Source: Prostheceraeus crozeri
Lineage: Eukaryota; Platyhelminthes; Polycladida; Euryleptidae
Reading direction: 5' to 3'
DNA: 64,000 nucleotides
Assembly (NCBI GenBank): GCA_907163375.1
Contig: CAJQUW010003634.1
Location: forward strand, 62,001-126,000
Numbering within the stretch: the stretch's first letter is position 1; every line of letters begins with the position of its first letter. The position numbers and the translations under genes were made by a program. The notes under the pieces are model-generated. The model saw only the letters and a list, made by a program, of their open reading frames with translations. It did not search any database and had not been told where the DNA came from. Shown in pieces: positions 32,719-44,209 of this stretch.

Positions 32719-33710
32719 TTCTTTAGGCAAACGAAATACGACTCATTCCTTCTTGAAAACAAAGACTGAACAAGGCGGCTGTCCAATTATGTCCCCCATT
32801 CTATCGATCCACTCTGATGTTGATACAAATGTCGCAATCACGTGTCAAGATTGTCGTATGTTGAAAATGAAATTATCTTTTGCCGATCTTAGCGTGTACA
32901 TGACATTCGATATAAGAGCATGAACAGGAATATAAGAATATCAGAAGAGTTCGAAACACGTTTTCGTGTTTTCTATCGAAAAACACGCAAAGTAGATAGA
33001 AATGAATAAGATGACTGATGACAAGTCGAATTCAGATATTTACAAAATGACAGTGAAGTCGAGGTGAGATTAAGTAATTATGATAATGAAATATCAGAGG
33101 ATGATCAAACTGATGGCCTACAGGGAGATGAAAAGTTTGAGAAGCTGTGCAATAGATTTTGAGGAAGTTTTCAGTGACTGTATAAAGGTTTCTTGAATCG
33201 CTGAATGTTAACCTTTTCCTAAAACAGTTCCTCGTCTGACGGTGACAGCCAACTCAATTTCGAGAAGAAATTAGTTTCAGATAGAAGTTGGAGAAGTGAG
33301 ATCCTAATCCTATCAACCAAAAGCTGCGTCGTCATCAAAGTGATCCCCAAAGCCGATATTGAATTAAGAATCGAATTACTCTCTAAAAGTCTCATACAAA
33401 CTCCGTCAAAACATTGCTTCATCATCTCTCAAATTTATCAGGAACATCCTCCAACAATCTGAGCAATCATTAGACTGGAGGGCAGATGATGTCCTTCAAT
33501 GAAGAAAATTTTATGAAGATCAGCGTCCCATTACAGTCAGAAGAGAACAGTAGTGTCATTTATTTACTTTCTTCCCAACGCATTGCAGTGTGGCAAATTC
33601 ATTGTTGATCATGTCATGGTAAAATTGTAGGAATATTAATTTCAGTAGCAGTGACATTGCTTCGTTCTCATTTGGTGAACTTATCATAGAAAACAGACTG
33701 CATGAATTCA

Positions 33711-33774
33711 GATGAAATTCAATCCATTCTCATGCCTTCTGATCGTCTCGCACATCACCGAGTCATACAGCATT
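33711..33774 (+). repeat. Dispersed repeat X, copy C, left part
   Basis: GAAATTCAATCCATTCTCAT followed by GCCTTCTGATCGTCTCGCAC matches the outer end of copies A and B near 11 kb. It is cut at CATTC by a LINE tail and resumes at 34216. Confidence 0.8.
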
Positions 33775-34216
33775 CAGAACTCAAAACGAATGGAACTCAT
33801 CCGTAAAAGATGCCAGCGGATAATTTGTAACTTTGAATGCAAGTGCAGTATCTTGCCTACTCTAAAGGACAGACGTCAGAACCTCGCAATGAAGACTTTT
33901 CACCAGATGTTGAATCAGTGTCATCAGCTTCATGATATAGTACCGAAACCTCTACCGAACTCGAAACATCTAGCTGTTCCTTATTGTTTTACTGTCCGGC
34001 GTTCATCGACATTTATACCATACTGTACATCGATTTGTAACAGCATAATGTTCTGAAACACATCTGACAATTTCTGTTGTTATCATTATTTTCTCTTTAT
34101 GACTTTCATTCATATGATCTTTCCTTAAAACCATGATTTGTAACTCTATCTCAGTCTACACTCTCTGTATTGTTTACTATTGCGAAGAAAATAAACGCAT
34201 ATATATATATATATAT
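33775..34216 (+). mobile_element. 5'-truncated LINE tail inserted into repeat X
   Basis: It encodes RMELIRKRCQRIICNFECKC, then LPTLKDRRQNLAMKTFHQML and PKPLPNSKHLAVPYCFTVRR. This is the usual C-terminal end of CR1/L2-type LINE reverse transcriptases (E-x-I-Q-RR-x-x-R-I, L-x-x-RR-x-x-L-x-x-F). It is followed by a short 3' UTR, AAATAAACGC and an (AT)n tail. The short duplicate ATTC borders both ends. Only the last 440 bp inserted. Confidence 0.75.
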
Positions 34217-34580
34217 TCGAGAGTTTTCATTCTCAGCTCTAAAGTGAGCTGTGATAGACTTGCATCCGTTATTGTATTTGCTGAGCAGTAGTCAAAATAT
34301 GAAAATCACTCAATTTAGAGATCTCATTTTTTTCAATACGAACGAATGCATGTGAGCATGATAATTAATGAAGCACGGAGAGATCCAGCATTTTCTGAGC
34401 TCTCTTTTGACATATTGATAATCAAAATCGGTGACCTAATAAATTCTTCAACATTTTTCCTCATTTCCGCAAAAGTACACAAACATACAAAGTAAACAAT
34501 CTGCAGTCACCATAGGACAACAAAGACACACCTTTGCTAATTGTTTTGTTTTGGAGCTTCGTTCTCCCTAAATGGTATTT
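34216..34580 (+). repeat. Dispersed repeat X, copy C, right part
   Basis: It resumes with ATTCGAGAG, then GCTGTGATAGACTTGCATCC, matching 10630-10860 and, inverted, 11085-11300. It also contains the GAGCTCTC segment found in copy B but missing from copy A, and the CTGCAGTCACCATAGG block shared with copy A. Confidence 0.8.
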
Positions 34581-35118
34581 TTGTACTTTTGATTGTGAAG
34601 ATAAAAATGATCTCCCGTCGTTTGGTAAACTGTGTGAATCTCGGCAGCATTTTCAACATCATCATTCATAGGTATTCCAGCCTCCTAGACATTCAATAGT
34701 TGTTACTGGTACTAAAAGAAACCGCCTTGATTCAGCACAGAAGTTGGCTGTTAAATAAGACGTTAACACAAGAAAGTTTAGGATAAAGAACATAACATCT
34801 TTGGCAATGTTTTTGGCTCAAATATGTTTTTATTTGTACTTCAAATGATTTCAATCGGCTTTTAAGATTCATCTTGCAAATTGATGAGTTTTGGCTATTA
34901 TGGCAATGTAGTTACCATTGGTCCTAAGACAGACTTGCTTGTCATTAATTGCTGATTCACCCAACATCGTTGATTACATCACATAGTAGGCCTACACATC
35001 AATCTCGACACAATTAATGTCTGTTGCATTTTCAAGATCTTTTGTCAAAAGGACAAAACAATCTTCTAAAGTATCCTAGAGTATTAAAACAGTCTTGTCA
35101 GTGTGATGTGTGCATGTA
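34581..35118. other. Spacer, no gene supported
   Basis: No recognisable feature between repeat X and the next CACTG element. Confidence 0.4.
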
Positions 35119-36129
35119 CACTGTAAATCGCTCAATACCAATCACATAAGAAGGATGCATACCAAAGTATTTGTTTGGTATATTTCTGTACTCTCTTGGT
35201 ATATATTTGTATGCTTTTCGTATGTTATTTCAAATGTAGTATGCTTTACATACTAAAGCCATTAACAATGCTAAAAGAAAGCATCAATCATGTCCAAAGT
35301 ATGTTGATTTAAGGCCTTTTGTAAATATCGATCACACTGTTACTACTGTTTTGTGAGTAGTGAGATAATGGCATTCAAGAGTCAAGCTTACAATACTGAA
35401 TTCGATTTTAATGCATGTAAGTGTAGGCATTTCATAAATGATCAATAAGTATTCAACCATCAACAATTATGCATTATGTAATTTTGAAATTAATCATATT
35501 ATCAATCCGAATAAAAAACACATTATAATTCATGAACGCAAAAATAGTTATGTTTGAGACATATAAGTCAACATGAGTCAAATATATGAGACAATATAAG
35601 TCAAATTATCGTCTGAGTGAATAGATGTTTATCACCTTGGTTCATAAAGTAGAACTAAGTAATCGTCCTGTTACTGTTGCTAGACAGATAGCAGCGACGT
35701 CATAGTCGTGGAGCATGAAATTCACAATAAATGTAATCTAGTTAAATATCACTCAGTCAAGCAAAAATTATTCACGACTGGTATTATCGAAAAAAGTTAT
35801 TTGACAGTAGTATGTAATGCATATATATTTTTTTGCTATGTGACTTAAAGCTGCACATACGAAACACATACGGATGAAGATGAATTTGCATCGGATCTCG
35901 TATGCAAAACATACCAACAACTCGTATTTCATTGCAAAACAGCCAATCACAGATGGAATAGTTCGTATCGCTACATACCAATGACATACGAAAGCTAGTG
36001 AGATTTCGTATGAAAAACATACCAGATATCTGTAAGCATGCGAGAATCTCGTATCAGATGTTAGTTTCAAATTGTATTTGATTTTGGTATATGTTTGTAT
36101 GTAATTTTCATATCCAGCGATTTACAGTG
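35119..36129. mobile_element. CACTG-ended nonautonomous DNA transposon (family i, copy 2, most complete)
   Basis: CACTGTAAATCGCTCAATACC at the left and AGCGATTTACAGTG at the right form 14-bp perfect terminal inverted repeats, flanked by TA on both sides (35117-35118, 36130-36131). The length is 1011 bp. Many CATACC/GGTATG and CATACG/CGTATG motifs sit within about 150 bp of each end. No transposase is encoded. It best represents the family shared with 28803-29771 and 46810-47734. Confidence 0.88.
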
Positions 36130-38505
36130 TACCTATGTCCATAATTCATCTACGGATAGTTTTCGACATCACTAGCGCTATTTCATTTATCAGAACGACT
36201 TTTGAGGCTACTTTTAATCACTTAATAGGTTTTTCAATAGAATTGAAGTGATGTCATGTGCTGGAATAGAAAGTAACAAAAAATACAAAGGCAAAACGTA
36301 GACATCTTGTTGTTTTTAAACTAAGCGGCGTACATGTTCAGCATGAGGAAAATATTTCAGTCTGCAGCTGTTACGTTAAATGCAGTTAAAGGGGCGACCT
36401 ATACAATTTGAACATGTAATGCGTCATGATCAAGAATATATTCAGTCACATCAGGAAGATAAATAGAAATTTATCTATATTACGAGTGTCTAGTTTCCAC
36501 ACGCAATTGTTCAAGGCTATCTACGACAGAAATCAATAAGCAAAATATGACTGCTGCATTGCTGTCTGAAGAAATTGCGAGGTCTCCTACGCGCACTTAG
36601 ATTGCTTAGTCAGACTATTGCGCTGTTGATTGTTCAGGGATACTTATTGTCTATATTTGACTTAGGTCTACCTTTTCTTGTTGATGGGCATCAGATTCCT
36701 AAAAATATAGCTTGCAATGGGTGTGTGCAGAGGATATGTCTACTCCCATAGATCTTTACAGAAGAACAGGTAAATAAATATTGAAATGATGCCTGTATTT
36801 AAACAAATGGAATTACAAAATAGCGACAATGGAAGCGTAGAAATTATATCGGCTTTCATGATCCCTTGTGGTGTCGTGATTACAAAACAACGTATCATAA
36901 AGGATGTTATCACATGGTATTTTATTTCTCCTTCGCAATCAAAGCACTGCGTTGTAGACAATCATTGTATTTACAAAAGAGAAAGTTTGTTTGCTCATGA
37001 TAATGTGCATGCTATAAATACGATGTGGGCGTAGACGATGAACCAGACAAAACGAGGATCGGAGTTGCTAATATTAGTAGCAACAAGTCGATCCCTTGTG
37101 AACTACAACTCATGCTTTGATGAGCGTCTAAATTAGTAGATGTCTATGAGGCAGCATGATGTTCATCCTGATCTGCCACCCGCTATCCATGTACATTGGA
37201 CGAATCGAGGTGAATGCATTCAACATACCAGACACTTGCCACAACCTAAATACGAGGAAACTGTTGTTTTCTTCAACCATCGCTGGGGTGCTTGACAAGC
37301 GCGCAGTATATATATATATATATTCAGTGTTTCTCAAAGTCTTCATAAAAATCCTCCCCTAGGCCTTCAGATTTTCTCACATCCTCCCCATCACAAAAAT
37401 TAAAAAAAACTACGACTTTTTATCATAAAGTTCATGACATAAACCATAACACTACGTATAAATCCATTTGATCCATCATCATACAATTAAGAAAACCAGA
37501 ACAACAAACCAAAATAGTTAATTATCTTAACCATAATTAACCATTATGGTTAATTATTAATTTTATTAATTAATTATAATTAATTAATTATAATTATTAT
37601 TAACCATAATAAGTTAAACCATCGCCCACTGAGGTGTTTGACAAGCGCGCCCTGTTATCATTGTATTGATATTCAAGGTCACTGTGAAGGTCAAAATTCA
37701 AAAGATGATTATTTCACTATAGTTACTATTTCTTGTTCTATCTTAGAAATCATTTGACCAAATTCAAAAGAAAATACATCAAATGTGAGCTCTCATGATG
37801 ACGAGTGAGAATGTCATGATAAAAAGATACAAGAAGTAAAACGTTGAAATTAGAAATACCAATAAATATTAGTAAATTTCTATTTTGTAATCCGGTTCAA
37901 TTACGAAAATTTTAAATTTTAAATTCAAAACGTCGAAGTCTGAATAGAATCCACAAGGGAACAGTTGTCAAACACTTGCAACAGTTGCAGATTCTTGTCG
38001 CAAGGCGATTTATTGCAAGTTATTTTGTCAGAATGCTTTTATATGTAAAGAAAAACGGTACAAAGTACAATGAAAAGTTGTCAACACCTTCTTATTGTCA
38101 ATCACTGGAAGCCGACGTCGTTCAAATACATGTACATGTAGGCTACAATGCGGGTCGCAAACTTATAAGTGCACACACCTATTCAGATGGTTACATCCTT
38201 TATACACTTCTTTCAATTCAGAAGCACTTCGATCTTTCATATATACTTATATATTCAGCTATCTTTTCATAGTGCGCGTTACTGTATGATGATGATGATG
38301 ATGATGAATGCTACCCTCAAAACTTCAACCGTGAATAACCGCAATCCATGTCAAAAATTGTGGTTCTAAACTCAGTACTTTTCACCTGATAAGAGAATAC
38401 ATAGAACATTGAACTTTTTACAATCTGCATCCATTGGATTAACTTTCTTTGATCCTGTCTCACATGAAGAGGAACTAACAAGAACTCGACAGACGTGCAG
38501 ATTCG
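36130..38505. other. Spacer with simple repeats
   Basis: No gene is supported. It holds a (TA)n run near 37308-37322, an AT-only palindromic stretch (TTAATTAATTATAATTAATT) at about 37545-37605, a (GAT)n run near 38287-38307, and a 30-bp direct repeat containing TTGACAAGCGCGC at about 37277-37306 and 37618-37650. Confidence 0.45.
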
Positions 38506-39500
38506 TAGTAGGACTATGAGGTGTACATCATTCTATGAAAGTCTCATTTTCGGCCTAGTTTCCTGCAGAAACTCGTACTGGCTGCCGGACTATGAGGTGT
38601 ACATCATTCTGTGAAAGTCTCATTGGCGGCCTCGTTCCCTGCAGAAACTCGTGCTGGCTGCCGGACTATGAGGTGTACATCATTCTGTGAAAGTCTCATT
38701 GTCGGCCTCGCTCCCTGCAGAAACTCGTGCTGGCTGTCGTACTATGAGGTGTACATCATCCTGTGAAAGTCTCATTGGCGGCCTCGTTTCCTGCGCAAAC
38801 TCGTGCTGGCTGCCGGACTATGAGGTGTACATCATTCCGTGAAAGTCTCATTTTCGGCCTCGTTCCCTGCACAAACTCGTTCTGGCTGCCGGACTATGAG
38901 GTGTACATCATTCTGTGAAAGTCTCATTCTCGGCCTCGTTCCCTGCACAAACTCGTGCTGGCTGCCAGACTATGAGGTGTACATCATTCTGTGAAAGTCT
39001 CATTCTCGGCCTCGTTCCCTGCACAAACTCGTGCTGGCTGCCGGACTATGAGGTGTACATCATTCTGTGAAAGTCTCATTGGCGGCCTCGTTACTTGCAC
39101 AAACTCGTGCTGGCTGCCAGACTATGAGGTGTACATCATTCTGTGAAAGTCTCATTTTTGGCCTCGTTTCCTGCACAAACTCGTGCTGGGTGCCGGACTA
39201 TGAGGTGTACATCATTCTGTGAAAGTCTCATTGTCGGCCTCGTGCTGTTCAGACTCGTGCTGGCTGCCGGACTATGAGGTGTACATCATTCTGTGAAAGT
39301 CTCATTTTCGGCCTCGTTCCCTGCAGAAACTCGTGCTGGTGCCGGACTATGAGGTGCACATCATTCTGTGAAAGTCTCATTCTCGGCCTCGTTCCCTGCA
39401 GAAACTCGTTCTGGCTGCCGGACTATGAGGTGTACATCATTCTGTGAAAGTCTCTTATTCAGCCTCGTTTCCCTGAGGAAACTCGTCCTGTCTGCCGGAC
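38506..39500 (-). repeat. 76-bp satellite array, about 13 units (locus B, inverted)
   Basis: The same 76-bp unit as locus A on the opposite strand (GACTATGAGGTGTACATCAT, GTGAAAGTCTCATT, GGCCTCGTTCCCTGCA). Units are on average more diverged than in locus A. One unit near 39238 carries the rare CTGTTCAGACTCGTGC variant, the reverse complement of the GAACAGCACGAGG variant in locus A. Flanks differ from those of the other loci. Confidence 0.95.
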
Positions 39501-40289
39501 TGTGAGCCTGTTTGCAGCAGCCGACCGCTCACAGCTCACTCCATGAGTTCGTTCTTTTCATGTAGTGAAATGGAAACGGAACAGGCTTGATGAAACCCAT
39601 CGGTTTAACCATATTCATGTGGGTCAAATTTATCACCCCTTTTTTGGAAACAATCTTTTCAGATATTTTTCATCTAGTTTTTGCAAGCGCTTTGTGAGAC
39701 AACATGAAGTAATTGTAACAAATGAACATCACAATTAAGATGTTGTCCGGCGATTTTGATGTCATTCGCAGCGATTCTCAACAATTCATCGAAAGGGAGA
39801 GGGCGAACTGAATGGGGTTTGGAAGACATCCGCCTTGACACCGGAAATGCGGTCAGTTCTAATTCTGATATTTAATAGTAATTTTACAGTCGCAACTTTT
39901 CTCGGAATTCTGACAAATCCGATGCCGTTACATTTCCCATCTTCAGCTGTTTCCTTATGAATGAATTCACAGCTACATCCATTAACTTAAGTAATTATAA
40001 ACTGTCCTACATGACTCCTTTCTTCTTCCCCTTCCCAAGAATCGAACAGGCTCATCGATCCATCACATGCTACATGTAACTAAAGAAGTCAATGACGTCA
40101 AGTAGTGCATGTAACAAGAATTAACTGATTGTCGGTTTCGTTTGTCATCGATGTCTTTGATCATTGCCCATTGCGCTGAACTTCATCATCACTTATTTTC
40201 AGGTCGAACATTTCACGACACTATAGTCGTTAGCGACAAAGTTGCTTGTTCGGCTGTCCTTACTATAAAATCAAACGTACTTTGGTGAT
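39501..40289. other. Spacer, no gene supported
   Basis: Starts with a small GC-richer segment (AGCAGCCGACCGCTCACAGC). No gene or repeat family is recognised. Confidence 0.4.
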
Positions 40290-41000
40290 CAAGCGTGCAT
40301 AAGAATGAATAATGACAATGATGATAATGAACTCTTTATTGACCTCAAAATTCGATATGACAATCAATGAGAGGGAAGATGGTCAGACACTGAAACGGAT
40401 GAAGGACGTGGAGAGTTGTTTCGCTCTGCTTTTCGTTGGTTCCAGACATCGAATATTGCGGGTATAATGATCGGCATGTCGATCTACATGCTTGAATAAC
40501 CGCTTGCACATAGTGTCGGCCGCAGTTATTATGATTGGGTATGTAACTTGAATTTCCGATTACACCCGAATGCAGCTACGCTCGTGGCGTTTGAAGAGTT
40601 TAAGTAATCGGTCTGGGATGTTACAAAATCAAAGAAAAGCACGCAGCAGTCGGCTCGGTTCACAATTGGTTTTCCGCAAGTTTCTAAGGACAAAAATTCT
40701 TTGGACGTCTTTATTTTATTATTGCAATCACATGGTGTTCTGATTTCATGTTCGACGACAGGGAAACGCCAAGTAAGTTCTTCTGATTTCGAATTAAGCG
40801 ACGAAACGTGACTTCATCAGCTTACTTTACAAGAAACGTGTTCTGATAAGCAGGGCGGAAACTGTCGATCGGTAGACAAAGGAGGACTGGTCCCAGAACA
40901 CTCCCGTGAGGAACACCACTTGAAGCACAACCATCTTCTAAATCTGCTGCAACTCGCGCGCTGAAAACAGTTATCAATCGATGAAACATGCTCATTGCTC
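40290..41000 (-). mobile_element. LINE fragment with RT motif, decayed
   Basis: The minus strand (about 40990 down to 40808) encodes FSARVAADLEDG, then SSGVPHGSVLGPVLLCLPID. The latter is the GVPQGSVLGPLLF motif of LINE reverse transcriptases (Jockey/CR1 type). The frame stops soon after, so the catalytic ADD region is lost. About 500 bp further on, the minus strand ends with AATAAAGAGTTCATTATCAT and ATC/ATT-rich repeats (near 40300), which would suit a LINE 3' tail. The stretch in between is decayed. Confidence 0.6.
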
Positions 41001-41776
41001 AAGGCGTTTCTAAATATTTCTCTTCCAATTTTCCTTCTCAAGCTCAAGAAATTGAGATATTTGCTGCTGGCTGGACTGAAAACCTGACTCCTCAGGAGTG
41101 GCTAAAATCAATAGTTACAAGCAGTTAAATCAGGACCCGTTGGACAGTACTCAAATGGCCTTCGCCTCCCGATATGCCTGAGATTTGCAGAATTATGTCG
41201 ATGCACGTTATGTGATAAGAGGGACATACACACTCTACAAACCGTAAATGCGAAGAACCGTTGCTGTCTTTATTATCGAAATGTTGCCAAGTATTTGCAC
41301 AGGCAAGATCCTCATCCATGTGAACACTTAAAAAAAGTCATTTCCTGATTCGAATTCCACAGTGATCTATTGACGGTCTGAACGATGAGTTCAACACCTG
41401 TGTCTCAGCTACATTTCGATGGCATCTGGTTGCGGGAGTGTCACATCCTTCTTCTCCGGTTTTGGAAATCATATACACGTGACACGAGGCTCTACAGCAA
41501 TTGTATTCGATGTCACTAGCACACCTTTGTCACTGAGCCACTGCGCCAGTGACTTCTTTGAATTTTTCGAAGTTTTTCTAATCCATCAGCAGTTGATGAC
41601 TATCGCGAAGTTGATGACCTGGCGGAGGTAAAGTAATTGTCCATGAAGACATGATATCCAGTAGGACTGATTTTTGAGAAACCTATAATACTCTCACACG
41701 GTCGTATCTGTCTCTTCTCTGCGGCCTCGTGTACAATTTCAGTTGATTGCAGGTTCCATCCACAGAACATAGGATC
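41001..41776. other. Spacer, no gene supported
   Basis: Small open frames only; no motif is recognised. Confidence 0.4.
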
Positions 41777-41778
41777 TA

Positions 41779-43047
41779 CGAGGGGTGATTGATAAGTTTG
41801 CGGCCTGACATAGAAAGCTTAAAGCCAGGCCATTATGCACATGTGGATTGATACAATGGAATGTGCTGACGGCGCATGACGAGTGATCAGTCGATCCGGT
41901 GAACTGTTGGTAAACCACAGCTACTTAACTTCAGTTACTAACTTATCAGTCAGTTAGTCAGAAGTGTTGCGTAAGATGGATCACGTTTCAAACCGAGCTG
42001 TCATTCGTTATCTCGGCTTGAAAGGATTCACACCAAAGGAGATTCATGATGATATGGTTGGAACACTTGGTGAGAAAGCTCCGTCCTACACCACAGTCAA
42101 GAAGTGGGCTTCAGAATTCAAGCAAGGAAGAGAGAGCTTGGAAGATGATCCCCGTTGTGGAAGACCAGTGACAGTGAGCACAGAAGATGTGATCGATCAT
42201 GTTCAAAAGATTATTCTTGATGATCGCCGTACAACCGAGTGAAAGATTGCCTTCGAACTGAAGATTTCACAAGAGCGTGTCCATAACATCATCCATCATG
42301 AACTTGGCATGAACAAAGTTTCCGCTCGATGGGTGCCGCGACTGCTCACACTAGAGAACAAACGAGCCCGCTTTCTCATCTCAAGGGACAACCTGGCGCT
42401 GTTTGTAAGAGATCCTGAAAATTTCATGGACCGGTTCATTACGATGGATGAGTCGAAAGAACAATCGAAACAATGGAAGCACCCAGGATCACCAACTCCG
42501 CGGAAAGCCAAGGTCACCAGGTCCGCGGGAAAGGTCATGGCCTCCATTTTTTGGGATTCGAAAGGAGTTATGTTGTTGGACTTCCTAGAGACTGGTCGGA
42601 CATACGCTCATTTGTCGCAGCAGTTACGAGTGTAGATCAAGATCAAGCGGAGAGGGAAGCTCACGAAAGACGTGCTCTTCCATCAAGACAATGCACCTGC
42701 TCACACCTCCGCTACCGCCATGTCTGCCATCCAAGGTTGTGGGTTTGACATCATTTCCCATCCACCCTATTCTCCTGATCTGGCACCATCGGACTTTCAT
42801 CTCTTCTCAAAAATGAAATTGGAGCTCAGTTGTCAGCACTTCGCATCCAACAGTGACGTCATGGAGGCCGTTGAGGAGTATCTGGACTCCAAAGACTCAC
42901 ACTTCTATGAGCAAAGGATCCGCGCATTGCAGCACCGTTGGGCTAAGTGAGTTGATTGTAGGGGCGATTATGTCGAAAAATAAATATGTATCGTATGCGA
43001 AATATGCTTTTTTCTATATCGGGCCGCGAACTTTTCAATCAATACTT
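41779..43047 (+). mobile_element. mariner element, about 1.27 kb, defective
   Basis: Terminal inverted repeats of about 25 bp: CGAGGGGTGATTGATAAGTT at the left, and the right end, reverse-complemented, reads AAGTATTGATTGAAAAGTTC. Both share a GATTGAWAAGTTYGCGG core. TA lies outside each end (41777-41778, 43048-43049), the expected mariner target duplication. The total length of about 1270 bp fits a full-length mariner. The transposase frame lies at 41976-42950. Several imperfect TTTAATTGA repeats sit just outside the right end. Confidence 0.93.
41976..42950 (+). pseudogene. mariner transposase (D,D34D), inactivated
   Basis: A single frame from ATG 41976 to TGA 42948-42950, about 324 codons, is close to the usual 330-350. 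The N-terminal half is a paired helix-turn-helix DNA-binding region (RAVIRYLGLKGFTPKEIHDD; KKWASEFKQGRESLEDDPRC; GRP linker). The catalytic domain has TMDES (first Asp, residue 158), VLFHQDNAPAH (second Asp, 238) and PYSPDLAPSDFHLF (third Asp, 273). There are 34 residues between the second and third, the mariner signature. Defects: in-frame TGA at 42240-42242, in-frame TAG at 42633-42635, and about nine residues missing after the first Asp, where a WVHHY-type stretch is expected before KEQSKQWKHPG. Cut-and-paste transposition is the family activity; this copy cannot make it. Confidence 0.95.
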
Positions 43048-43049
43048 TA

Positions 43050-43653
43050 ATTGATTTTAATTGACTTTAATTGATTTGATTGATCTTAATTGACTTTAAT
43101 TTCTCGTATACTTTAATTCCAAAAAAATAGGGTTTCCCCGTGATAAACTGTTTGTAGGGACACCAAATGCCATTACAAGATACATGTGCATTGCGACATC
43201 ATTATCTAATTCTCCATCGAGCTATGGTCTTCTGATATATCCAACGCCTTCTCAACAGTGAATCAGAATGGGAGAGAATGCTGCTGATCGGGTTTGCTAA
43301 TAAGCATGCCGCTTTATTACAAATCGGTACTTAGCACTGGCTACAAGCATGTGTGGCGCTGTAGTCGTGGGCGGTCAGCAGTGAGATCCGCGCGAGACGG
43401 TGCAGTTTTAGGGGGTTGCAGCCCCGACTGGGTCAGCTTTTGCAACAGTATTTTTACTCGTGTTCTGGCATACTGACATAATGCGCTGACTGGATGGAAG
43501 CTCTCTTCGTTTCATATCGAAATGAAAATGAAGCATTTTGTTACTTGCATCTATTATTTTATGACTATATTGTTTACCAGTGTTGCGTTAGTGCAACAAT
43601 CTTTAATCAAAATTTACAACCACGATATGTAAATTGAAAAAATCGCTTCTATA
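43050..43653. other. Spacer; GC-richer patch at 43350-43440
   Basis: No gene is supported. The patch (GTGTGGCGCTGTAGTCGTGG, then GGGGGTTGCAGCCCCGACTG) stands out by composition but matches no RNA family I recognise. Confidence 0.35.
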
Positions 43654-44209
43654 CAGTCTGCGACATTTCATTAGGACCATCCGTATTTTTTCACTTTTTG
43701 TAGCTAGGTATTTGTTGATGTCATATCATCTTTCAGCCTTGTCAATACATCAAATAGGCATGTATGCCAACAATATGCCATAACTATCCATACTATCCGT
43801 TTTGAAGCGATATTTTGATGACATCAGCGCCATTTTGTTGGAAGGGCCATCTCCGATGCAAGCCTTTCAGAACATTAATGGGCTATCATGAACCGTCGGC
43901 TACAAAAGACATTATACAAGATATTTGGGTTGTTAAGTATAAAATTATAAAACACAGCGTTATCATGTTCAAAGGAAAGGTTCTTATCTAAATTTCGAAA
44001 GTGGTCCTAATAATATGTCGCGGTCAATTTTTGTGTTTGAGTGTCTGGTGTCTGTGTTATTGATCACTGGATGTCTATGTTATGGTAAATTGTTGACATA
44101 CATGTCTATGTAATATATTGACAAGGGTGAAAGATAATATAACAACGACAAGTAGCTAGCTGTAAAAAGCTAAAAAATATGGGTGGTCCTAACAAAATGT
44201 CGCAGACTT
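43654..44209. mobile_element. 556-bp Tc1/mariner-type MITE with long TIRs
   Basis: The left end CAGTCTGCGACATTTCATTA (then GGACCATCC) and the right end, reverse-complemented, AAGTCTGCGACATTTTGTTA (then GGACCACCC) form inverted repeats of about 120 bp that include TCAATA and CATGTATG blocks. TA flanks both ends (43652-43653, 44210-44211). A third copy of the terminal motif lies inside at about 44000-44030 (GTGGTCCTAATAATATGTCG). No transposase is encoded. Confidence 0.82.

Noticed and set aside
43340-43440. Possible small structured RNA in a GC-rich patch
   Set aside because: A GGGGGTTGCAGCCCC hairpin is visible, but no Pol III boxes or known RNA consensus could be matched.
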